Shown here in pieces: positions 1-6,297 of a stretch of DNA of 64,000 bases. This DNA is from Aquimarina macrocephali JAMB N27 (GTDB lineage: Bacteria > Bacteroidota > Bacteroidia > Flavobacteriales > Flavobacteriaceae). The stretch covers positions 1 through 64,000 of the forward strand of contig NZ_JACA01000026.1 of the NCBI RefSeq assembly GCF_000520995.1. Reading direction: 5' to 3'. The notes under the pieces were generated by a model that saw nothing but the letters and a program-made list of their open reading frames with translations, had not been told where the DNA came from and searched no databases. The position numbers were made by a program, and so were the translations under genes. Each line of letters starts with the position of its first letter. The stretch's first letter is position 1.

Positions 1-18
1 CAAAAAATAGCTTGTGGC

Positions 19-101
19 GTGACGAAGGAACTCCTTATTGCAGCTTATGGGCAAAGCATTTTTGATGCGCCCATAATAACTTGCCGACCGAAGGAAGTCA
101 C
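19..101. repeat. Structured imperfect palindrome at the left edge
   Basis: The core is a hairpin: TTATGGGC (45-52) pairs with GCCCATAA (69-76), enclosing GCAT/ATGC (56-59, 65-68) around a TTTTG loop. Outer arms GTGAC (19-23) and GTCAC (97-101) are also complementary. Both flanks carry a related motif, GACGAAGGAA at 21 and GACCGAAGGAAGTC at 86. The segment is richer in G and C than its surroundings. It may be a REP-like intergenic element, a structured RNA or a folded recombination site. No convincing gene overlaps it. Confidence 0.5.
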
Positions 102-120
102 TTGGCTATTTACCTATGAA

Positions 121-149
121 AACAAAAAGCCCGAACGTATCGGTTCGGG
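121..149 (-). terminator. Intrinsic terminator of the mobile-module operon
   Basis: Read on the minus strand, CCCGAAC and GTTCGGG form a perfect 7-bp stem (130-136 with 143-149) around a 6-nt loop, followed at once by a CTTTTTGTTTT tract. It lies about 120 nt beyond the stop of the ORF6N gene, the last gene of the minus-strand operon. Confidence 0.8.
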
Positions 150-267
150 ATTGTTAATGATCTGTATGTATTTTTTTAGCTTTTTAATTTTTTTGAAGCT
201 ATTAAAATTTATTAAAAGCTTTTAAAGCATGAGTGCGCTCTATCTTTTTAGTTTTTAAGTTATTTGA

Positions 268-795
268 TTATTTTTTATAGCCAATTTTCTTTCTCTCATC
301 CAATTCAGGTGTATCTAATTTTTTGTTGAGTTCATCAAGATAATCAAAGACCAGTTCTATGTTTTTACTATGATTGGTAAGCTTCTTTTTGATTTCTTCG
401 ATTTCTAGTTTTACACTTAGGTTATCGGTTAGCATTTCTCTTATCTTGGTAAACACCCTAATAATCTGGATATTGACTTTTATAGCAGTAGGGCTATTGA
501 GTACGCTGGATAACATTGCAACACCTTGTTCTGTAAATGCCATCGGCATATATCTTGTTCCTCCCCAATTTGAGGTGCCAAATTGGCTCCTCAAGTTTTC
601 GAACTCCTCTTTGGTCAGTTCAAACATAAAATCTTCTGGAAAACGCTCAATATTCCTTCTTACTTGTCTTTTTAATTGTTTAGTCTCTACTTGATAAAGT
701 TCTGATAGATCACTGTCTAAGATTACTTTTTGATCTCTAATTAGGTATATTTTACTAGTGATTATCTCGTTTGGAATAATAATATCGTTACTCAT
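268..795 (-). CDS. ORF6N domain-containing protein
   Basis: A 175-residue protein. The N-terminal ~95 residues match the ORF6N DNA-binding domain of phages and mobile elements: a start of the type 'IYLIRDQKVILDSDLSELYQVET', then basic residues and RFPEDFMFELT, and the motif YMPMAFTEQGVAML near the middle. A coiled-coil-prone, Lys/Glu-rich tail follows. ORF6N proteins are found in prophages and integrative elements, usually as putative regulators or antirepressors, but their biochemical role is not settled. It is the last gene of the operon, 29 nt after the JAB gene. The family call is firm; the role is open. Confidence 0.85.
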   Translation of the reverse strand: MSNDIIIPNEIITSKIYLIRDQKVILDSDLSELYQVETKQLKRQVRRNIERFPEDFMFELTKEEFENLRSQFGTSNWGGTRYMPMAFTEQGVAMLSSVLNSPTAIKVNIQIIRVFTKIREMLTDNLSVKLEIEEIKKKLTNHSKNIELVFDYLDELNKKLDTPELDERKKIGYKK

Positions 796-824
796 TCTTT
801 ATATTTTCTTTTACTGATAAATCG

Positions 825-1406
825 TTATTGTAGCTTCGTTATTTCTGCTTTACTTAATCCTGTAAAGCGCATAATGGTTTCTATATCAACATTTTCTTTT
901 CTCATTACTTTTGCCATTTCTTTAGCTTTTTCTTGTTGTCCTTGTTCTTTAATCTTATAAGCAGGAACATACTCAAGGCTCTTTTCTAATTCTTCGAGTA
1001 AACCACTTTGTGCAAAGCTGTAAAAGGATTCTTCGGTAATGATGATGTGATCTAAAACTTCTATATGTAATATTCTCCCTGCTTGTATCAGTCTATTGGT
1101 AATGTCTTTATCTGATTTGGATGGTTTTAATGTGCCAGCAGGATGGTTGTGTACTAAAATAATCCGTGTAGCCCTTTTTTGTAAAGGTATGCTGTAGACT
1201 TCCATCGGTTCTATGATCGTAGTGTTTACACTACCCATACTGACGAGTTCTATATTAAGTACGGTGTTGGCATTGTTTAGGCTGATTGTCCAGAAGTGTT
1301 CCCGATCACGGTCTGTTTTTTGCTCCCGTTTTAGGATGCGTTGCATAATTTCGTACAGTTCTTCGGGACTTTCTATTTTGGTATTTGGTTTCACTCGGAT
1401 GTTCAT
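825..1406 (-). CDS. RadC-like JAB/MPN domain protein
   Basis: A 193-residue protein with a JAMM metalloprotease-type site: H86-x-H88 in HNHPAGTLKPSKSD, with D99 at the canonical spacing, and upstream strands of the type NANTVLNIELVSMGSVN. It lacks the helix-hairpin-helix half of full-length RadC, so it is the short form often carried by bacteroidetal mobile elements. The last ~55 residues are Lys/Glu-rich and end in a possible HTH-like segment (IETIMRFTGLSKAEITKL). Chromosomal RadC is not essential for repair and its role is unclear. It sits between the recombinases and the ORF6N gene and is probably co-transcribed with them. Confidence 0.88.
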   Translation of the reverse strand: MNIRVKPNTKIESPEELYEIMQRILKREQKTDRDREHFWTISLNNANTVLNIELVSMGSVNTTIIEPMEVYSIPLQKRATRIILVHNHPAGTLKPSKSDKDITNRLIQAGRILHIEVLDHIIITEESFYSFAQSGLLEELEKSLEYVPAYKIKEQGQQEKAKEMAKVMRKENVDIETIMRFTGLSKAEITKLQ

Positions 1407-1447
1407 TGTGTAAGGGTATAAAGTTATGGTTTTATATGGTTTCTGGT

Positions 1448-2329
1448 TTACTCTATTGGATGATAATTATTTACAATTTCATGTAGGTTTTCAAGATCGT
1501 CTTGCAAGTATCTTTCTGTAGAACTGATGTAGCGGTGTCCTGCCAGATATTGAGTTTTTCTAAGATTGTACTGACTTAACCAATTGGTGATTACACTTGC
1601 TCTGATCTGTTTGGCGTTCTGTACTTTTTGGTTATACTTTCTGATCTTTTTTATAATAGCATTGACAATGATAAACCGATCTCCAGAAGGGAAGAGTTGA
1701 TCTGTATCAGTTTGTAACCGTTCTAATAGTTTACTTCTAATTTCACCTATATATTCCATAAAATCCATCATCTGCCAAGGTTTGAGTTCGATTTCTCTGG
1801 CATTACTCTTTTTCGTTCCTGGGATATAGATTTTACCTTTGTTTAATTGTACATGTTCTGTTTTTAGATTTTTCAGGTCTTTGGTGTCTAATCCTTGGTA
1901 CACCAGTAATCCAACAATAATTTTATTACGTTTTGAGGTGTATTTGTGATATTCTTCTTGGTACGTATCGGTTTGGTAACTATAATATAAATCTTCTAAT
2001 TCTTCGGGTTCGAGCAAGTTATGGTTGAGCGTCCTTCTTACTCCTTTTATATTAGTATCTTCTATTGGGTTGTCTAGTCGGTAGGATTCACTTATCAGAT
2101 ATTTGAAGTAGTTTTTTAAGCTTCCCAGTTTATGATTGATCGTTCTTTTACTATTGCCTTTTCGGGTTAAATGTTTGATGTATTTTAAACAGGTTTTATA
2201 ATCTATTTCAATAGGTGTAGTATGATTTCGTTTGCACCATTTTGTAAAATCTGCAACTTGCCTTTCATTACTTTTGATGGTAGTTGTTGCATATCCTTCT
2301 TTCTTTAAATGCGTAGTATAATCATTCAT
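1448..2329 (-). CDS. Tyrosine recombinase with altered catalytic positions
   Basis: A 293-residue protein with an N-terminal SAM-like core-binding domain (about 1-95) and a C-terminal tyrosine-recombinase domain. The C-terminal box (AGH at 264-265, ERY with Y274) and R243 are present. At the place of the first catalytic Arg the sequence reads GLDTKDL (D148), and the first His of the HxxR box reads K240-x-x-R243. It overlaps the end of the upstream canonical recombinase by 8 nt, so the two are probably translationally coupled. It may be a partner or accessory subunit that needs the canonical protein, as in paired-recombinase elements. Activity alone is doubtful; the fold is well supported. Confidence 0.85.
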   Translation of the reverse strand: MNDYTTHLKKEGYATTTIKSNERQVADFTKWCKRNHTTPIEIDYKTCLKYIKHLTRKGNSKRTINHKLGSLKNYFKYLISESYRLDNPIEDTNIKGVRRTLNHNLLEPEELEDLYYSYQTDTYQEEYHKYTSKRNKIIVGLLVYQGLDTKDLKNLKTEHVQLNKGKIYIPGTKKSNAREIELKPWQMMDFMEYIGEIRSKLLERLQTDTDQLFPSGDRFIIVNAIIKKIRKYNQKVQNAKQIRASVITNWLSQYNLRKTQYLAGHRYISSTERYLQDDLENLHEIVNNYHPIE

Positions 2330-3326
2330 TTTCTATGGTTTTTACGATGTGAGTATAAATCTGTGTGGATTCTAAGCTGCTATGCCCTAAAAAGTGTTTG
2401 ATACTTTCGAGTGGTACTTCTTTTTGTAGTAAATGAGTGGCTATGGAGTGTCGTAACGTATGCAGAGTGATATCTTTTTCTATGATCTTTGTATTTTCTG
2501 TAGCTGTTACTATAGCTTTTAGACGATTGGCAAAAGACATGCCTTGCAGTCGTGTACCGAACTGACTTATAAATAAAGCTTCGCTTTTTATATGATTAGT
2601 AAACTCTGGTCTGGCTTCGTAGATATAATCTTCTAATATTTGTAGGTTGTATTTGTTGATCGGCACAAAGCGTTCTTTGTAATTCTTGCCTTTGCGTACA
2701 TAGATTCGTTCTTTATCAAAAAGGATATCTTTAATATCAAGGTGTACAGCTTCATTTCTACGTAATCCACAACTGTAGAATATCGTTAGGATAGCTTTGT
2801 CACGTATTCTGATACATTTACGTTTATTACTATAGCTGCAAGCGGTAAAGAGTTCTTTGATTTCAGGTTGGATTAGTATATTTAATTTTTCTTCTGTAGG
2901 GTTATTTTCTGCTTTTAGATGTACTCGCAAAGGTGTTTTGGCATCATGTTGTATCAGATAATCCCTAAACTTCTTTAATGCCTGTTGGTGTTTATTGAGA
3001 TAGGATTTACTAAGCCCACCATACCTAGTTTCATTGGCTCTTTGTGTAAGCTGCTGGTAATATTCTTTTACCAATTGGGTAGTGATGGTATCTACATCAG
3101 TATGTCCGTGACACTCTAGCCAGTAGAAGAACTCTTTTAGATGACTGGGTAAGTAATACACCGTTGTTTCTGCGTACCCTAAGATATCTAACCATTCGGT
3201 AAATGAAGGCAATAGTATTCTATAGCTAGGACTTTCTAACTTTAATTTTTTCATCGGTATGTGTTTTTTAGAGTTTGGTGAACTACTTGTGTAATCCTCT
3301 GTTTGCCAGTAATGCTTATGGTTCAT
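2322..3326 (-). CDS. Tyrosine-type site-specific recombinase/integrase
   Basis: A 334-residue recombinase with all the expected catalytic residues: R189 (GLRRNE), K in the VRKGKNYKERF hairpin (about 212-214), H289 and R292 (HTLRH), H315 (LGHSS) and nucleophile Y324 (TQIYTH). Residues ~40-135 form the SAM-like core-binding domain. The spacing resembles XerC/XerD and integrases of conjugative elements. It starts 17 nt downstream of the ATPase gene and overlaps the second recombinase. It is likely to catalyse strand exchange for the element. The att sites were not found, so the element boundaries remain unknown. Confidence 0.92.
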   Translation of the reverse strand: MNHKHYWQTEDYTSSSPNSKKHIPMKKLKLESPSYRILLPSFTEWLDILGYAETTVYYLPSHLKEFFYWLECHGHTDVDTITTQLVKEYYQQLTQRANETRYGGLSKSYLNKHQQALKKFRDYLIQHDAKTPLRVHLKAENNPTEEKLNILIQPEIKELFTACSYSNKRKCIRIRDKAILTIFYSCGLRRNEAVHLDIKDILFDKERIYVRKGKNYKERFVPINKYNLQILEDYIYEARPEFTNHIKSEALFISQFGTRLQGMSFANRLKAIVTATENTKIIEKDITLHTLRHSIATHLLQKEVPLESIKHFLGHSSLESTQIYTHIVKTIENE

Positions 3327-3342
3327 TTGACCTTGTGAACCA

Positions 3343-4863
3343 CTATGAACTACTTTGAACTTCTAATTGTTTTATGGTGTTAGTAAATAGTTGTTCTATC
3401 TGTGTATGGGTAGTATTGTAATCCTCGTAAGTAGTAACTTCGTATTGATATCCGTTCCTTTTATCTCCTTTAGCTTTTTGTATTAATCCTGCTTCTTGTA
3501 ATTGTAACATATAACGTTTTTGATTACTCGGATTGATCCGTAGGATATGACGGATTTCTTTATTGGTAAAAATAGTTTGAGTATGGGTTTTTAGGTAAGT
3601 TTTGAGCATTTCAAAAAAGTTACGACACGCACCGCTTAATACATCACTCTTGCGTAATAATACTTCATGTAGCAGGATATTAGCTGCTTGTATATCTTCG
3701 ATCGTGGTTTCTATATATTCCTCTCCTGTCTGCTTATCATATTTTTTTGGACGTTGATACTGACAGTAAAAGGTAACGACTTCTATAAGTTGCAAATAAT
3801 GTGAGTTGGTTCTTCTTGGTTTAAATACTGACTGTGGTAATTCTAAGTATTCTGCATAGGGATTGATAATTTTAATAGGTTGTAACAACATTTGTACGCT
3901 CTGTAAGATGTTTTTTGCTTTGAGTTCTGCATCGATATTTACTTTTCCTGCGCTAATCAATCGTTGATACTGCATGATCTTTTGATCTTGTTCTTTTGAT
4001 TCATCAATATATAACAGGAAGCTCCTGTTGCTGTTATCTTCGTAAATAGATTCTTGTGTGGTACACCCTGCTACAGATACAGGACCTTCTACCGTTAGGT
4101 GTATGGTTTTAGTAGTTCCTTTTCTATCTTTATGTACTACGGTTTTTGTAATTCTTCGTTTGGATTGTAATTCTCGTAATGGATAAAGTACACTTTCTGC
4201 TCCGTCTAAGTCTTCTATCAAGATTAATTTGTTCCGTAATTCTGTACGATTGAAGTAGTAAAAAGCATTTTCTGATAATACGGTAATTTCTACTTTTTCA
4301 TGATCAGGTATGAGTTCGGCTACTTTGGATTGTAAATGTGTTTTACCTGATCCAGAAGTTCCTAAACTGATACAATGTAAAGGGTTATGGCTTTTACGAC
4401 TGGTAAAGATTAGGTACATTAATAATCTGTTGGTTTCTTCTCCTATGACTCCACTTTGTTCTATCAGCTCATTGGTTTTCTCTAACAAGTTTTTAGATTT
4501 TAAAAATGCCTCTGCGGCTCGCAGTTCTGTACTTGATAGTTCTTTGATGGGGATTTCGTTTTCATCAATATCCAATTGGCTTAATCGGTATTGCTCTAGT
4601 TCATTGGTTAATTCTTGGAGGCATTGCCTCACTATTGATGTACCTATTTCTATACGTTCTGCTACTTTTCTAACAAGTTTCTCTACTTGGTTATCATTGT
4701 ATAAATCTACATTGTGACGTAGTTTGGTTTCAGATTTTACTTTATTAATTCCTAATGTAACCCGTAACGCTTCTAAATGATTGAGTTTGATACCGCCTAA
4801 GATTGATATTTCTAAGTACTTTGTTGTGTATTCGTAATTATTCGGGTTAGTAGTATTTAACAT
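3343..4863 (-). CDS. P-loop ATPase of a mobile element, C-terminal winged-helix-like
   Basis: A 506-residue protein. The middle has a Walker A motif GTSGSGKT (168-175) and a Walker B LILIEDLD (213-220), followed by a possible sensor-like region (GPVSVAGCTTQESIYEDNSNR). The N-terminal ~130 residues are helical and charged. The C-terminal ~90 residues (FTNKEIRHILRINPSNQKRYMLQLQEAGLI) look like a winged helix. The layout recalls helicase/primase-like ATPases of mobile elements, but I do not recognise a named family. It is the first gene of the operon and has a consensus promoter. A role in element replication or recombination is an inference from neighbours. Confidence 0.7.
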   Translation of the reverse strand: MLNTTNPNNYEYTTKYLEISILGGIKLNHLEALRVTLGINKVKSETKLRHNVDLYNDNQVEKLVRKVAERIEIGTSIVRQCLQELTNELEQYRLSQLDIDENEIPIKELSSTELRAAEAFLKSKNLLEKTNELIEQSGVIGEETNRLLMYLIFTSRKSHNPLHCISLGTSGSGKTHLQSKVAELIPDHEKVEITVLSENAFYYFNRTELRNKLILIEDLDGAESVLYPLRELQSKRRITKTVVHKDRKGTTKTIHLTVEGPVSVAGCTTQESIYEDNSNRSFLLYIDESKEQDQKIMQYQRLISAGKVNIDAELKAKNILQSVQMLLQPIKIINPYAEYLELPQSVFKPRRTNSHYLQLIEVVTFYCQYQRPKKYDKQTGEEYIETTIEDIQAANILLHEVLLRKSDVLSGACRNFFEMLKTYLKTHTQTIFTNKEIRHILRINPSNQKRYMLQLQEAGLIQKAKGDKRNGYQYEVTTYEDYNTTHTQIEQLFTNTIKQLEVQSSS

Positions 4864-4896
4864 TGTTGATAAGTTTAAATTCTGACATATATATCA

Positions 4897-4927
4897 CAAA
4901 ACTAAAACATTTATCAGATTTAAACAA
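4897..4927 (-). promoter_or_regulatory. Bacteroidetes-type promoter of the ATPase-recombinase operon
   Basis: On the minus strand TAGTTTTG (4904-4897) fits the -7 consensus TAnnTTTG, and TTG (4927-4925) lies exactly 20 nt upstream as the -33 element. The predicted start near 4890 leaves a leader of about 27 nt before the ATPase ATG. Confidence 0.6.
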
Positions 4928-4935
4928 GGTTTATA

Positions 4936-4943
4936 TATCTTTG
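4936..4943 (+). promoter_or_regulatory. -7 element for the XRE gene
   Basis: TATCTTTG matches the -7 consensus TAnnTTTG and lies 69 nt before the XRE start. No TTG is visible at the -33 distance. It lies only about 10 bp from the -33 box of the opposing operon. Confidence 0.4.
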
Positions 4944-4947
4944 TTAT

Positions 4948-4959
4948 GATATTTATATC
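4948..4959. promoter_or_regulatory. Small palindrome, candidate XRE operator
   Basis: GATAT-TT-ATATC is a perfect inverted repeat placed directly after the XRE -7 element and about 20 bp from the -33 box of the divergent operon. That suits autoregulation and repression of the recombinase operon, but short AT-rich palindromes occur by chance. Confidence 0.3.
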
Positions 4960-5011
4960 GCTTATTTTCGCTAAAACCTTATTATATATAGCATTTTAAC
5001 TACTTTTAAGT

Positions 5012-5338
5012 ATGAATTTAGGGCAACAAATAACTAAGTTACGTAAGCAAAAAAAACTTTCTCAAAATGATTTGGGTAAAAAAGTAGGTACTTCAGGAGA
5101 TATTATCGGTCGGTATGAACGTGATGAAGTAAAACCATCTATAGAGGTAGCTGCTAAAATAGCTGATATACTAGAAGTATCTTTAGATTTCTTAATAGGT
5201 AAGGTAACTGTAGAAGTAGATAATAAACTCCTTAAACGTGTTATTGAAGTACAACAGATGAATGATAATGATAAAGAACATATACTATATACTCTTGATG
5301 CTCTTATCAAAAATGTAAAACTTAAATCTATTACATAA
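5012..5338 (+). CDS. XRE-family helix-turn-helix regulator
   Basis: A 108-residue protein. Residues 1-65 are a Cro/CI-type HTH (MNLGQQITKLRKQKKLSQNDLG, then TSGDIIGRYERDEVKPSIEVAAKIADILEVSLDFLIGK). The rest is a short helical tail (VIEVQQMNDNDKEHILYTLDALI), probably for dimerisation. It is divergent from the ATPase-recombinase operon, sharing a 148-nt promoter region, and so probably represses the mobile element. XRE regulators also partner with restriction or toxin systems, but none is seen here. The family is certain; the target is inferred. Confidence 0.9.
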   Translation: MNLGQQITKLRKQKKLSQNDLGKKVGTSGDIIGRYERDEVKPSIEVAAKIADILEVSLDFLIGKVTVEVDNKLLKRVIEVQQMNDNDKEHILYTLDALIKNVKLKSIT

Positions 5339-5390
5339 ACAATATCAACATTTCTACTTACTGTAATTTATACTATATATAATCATCATG

Positions 5391-5410
5391 CATTTTTAAC
5401 CTTAAAAATG
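5391..5410. promoter_or_regulatory. Inverted repeat 1 upstream of the nuclease gene
   Basis: CATTTTTAA-CC-TTAAAAATG has perfect 9-bp arms with a 2-nt centre. A second palindrome with the same CATTTTT/AAAAATG arms lies 102 bp downstream, so this looks like a regulator-binding site rather than a terminator; there is no T-tract. Confidence 0.45.
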
Positions 5411-5492
5411 TAGTCATATCACACAACTAACTATAAAACAGTTTATTACAGCAATTTTTTAATGCTTTTTTGAACCCTTTTTCTGATCAAAT

Positions 5493-5516
5493 TACATTTT
5501 TGCACCTAAAAATGTA
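5493..5516. promoter_or_regulatory. Inverted repeat 2 upstream of the nuclease gene
   Basis: TACATTTTT-GCACCT-AAAAATGTA has perfect 9-bp arms and ends 14 nt before the start codon of the nuclease-like gene. It shares CATTTTT/AAAAATG with inverted repeat 1, and TAAAAATGTAGT is a direct repeat in both. In RNA it could hide the start of translation; as DNA it may bind the XRE protein. Confidence 0.45.
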
Positions 5517-5530
5517 GTACTTTTAAGACT

Positions 5531-5869
5531 ATGTTTAATTATAAAGCAAAGATTGTTAGGTGGATTGATGGTGATACCTTGCAAGTAGAGATCGATTTAG
5601 GGTTCTATGTACAGACCACACAAAAAATAAGATTGGCTCGTATTGATGCCCCAGAGATGAGTAATACTGTAGCGTATAGAGAAAGACAAGCAAAACATGC
5701 CAGAGCAGTAGCCAGAAAATTTTGCCCAGAAGGGGCTACCGTTACCATTACTACAACCAAACAAAACAAAGACCAATATGCACGATATATTGCAGAAGTG
5801 ATCTATAACGACACTAATATATCTGATTACCTGATTGATAAAAATGTAGCTAAATTATACAAAGAATAA
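5531..5869 (+). CDS. Thermonuclease-family (SNase-like) protein
   Basis: A 112-residue protein covering the staphylococcal-nuclease OB-fold core. The Ca2+/catalytic set is visible: DGDT at 13-16, R34 and D39/E42 in IRLARIDAPE, and R85 in YARYIAEV, matching Arg35, Asp40, Glu43 and Arg87 of the S. aureus enzyme. No signal peptide or anchor is seen, so it is probably cytoplasmic, unlike secreted thermonucleases. Such short SNases are common on plasmids and integrative elements. It lies alone after the XRE gene behind two palindromes, and faces the RHS toxin-immunity operon. Confidence 0.88.
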   Translation: MFNYKAKIVRWIDGDTLQVEIDLGFYVQTTQKIRLARIDAPEMSNTVAYRERQAKHARAVARKFCPEGATVTITTTKQNKDQYARYIAEVIYNDTNISDYLIDKNVAKLYKE

Positions 5870-5898
5870 ATCTGACCGATTTCTAAAACATAAAAAAA

Positions 5899-5930
5899 CA
5901 GCTACAAACTTAATGCCTGTAACTGCTTCT
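5899..5930 (+). terminator. Weak hairpin after the nuclease gene
   Basis: CAGCTACA (5899-5906) pairs with TGTAACTG (5918-5925) with one mismatch, and CTTCTTATATTTATT follows. It sits between convergent genes and could end the nuclease transcript. Confidence 0.35.
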
Positions 5931-5987
5931 TATATTTATTACTTACCGTACCACTACGAAGTCAGGAGACATTCGAAGAATAGGGTA

Positions 5988-6296
5988 TTACCAGTCGTGA
6001 TTACTTTCATTCACTTGTAAATCATCTTTATATACGCTACTTAATTTTTTCCCACAGAAAGGACAATATTCTATAAAAAGCAACTTAGATTCATCAGATG
6101 ATAATTTATTAGAGTAACCATCACTAAAAACATATCTATATTTATTTGATGGAGTAGGAATACCTCTTTTTATTCCTTTTTCAATAAAACTTTCAGAAAT
6201 TTTAATGACTCTAAAATTTATTCCTAATTGAGAATCTACATCGTATAAACCTTTCATTTTTACACAACAGGTTTGTTCTTTTTTTTTCTTAAACAT
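5988..6296 (-). CDS. Candidate immunity protein for the RHS toxin
   Basis: A 102-residue protein of no family I recognise. It has a Lys-rich start (MFKKKKEQTCC), a central mixed region, and a CPFCG pair near residue 80 that, with the CC near residue 10, might bind zinc. There is no signal peptide, so it is likely cytoplasmic. Its ATG begins 1 nt after the TAA of the RHS toxin gene, the tightest spacing in the region and the classical place for an immunity gene in polymorphic toxin loci. The immunity role is inferred from position and size only. Confidence 0.6.
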   Translation of the reverse strand: MFKKKKEQTCCVKMKGLYDVDSQLGINFRVIKISESFIEKGIKRGIPTPSNKYRYVFSDGYSNKLSSDESKLLFIEYCPFCGKKLSSVYKDDLQVNESNHDW

Positions 6297-6297
6297 T

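Noticed and set aside
19..225. 68-codon plus-strand reading frame at the left edge
   Set aside because: It runs through the palindrome and through the terminator of the opposite strand, and its end is a low-complexity hydrophobic run. It is not protein-like.
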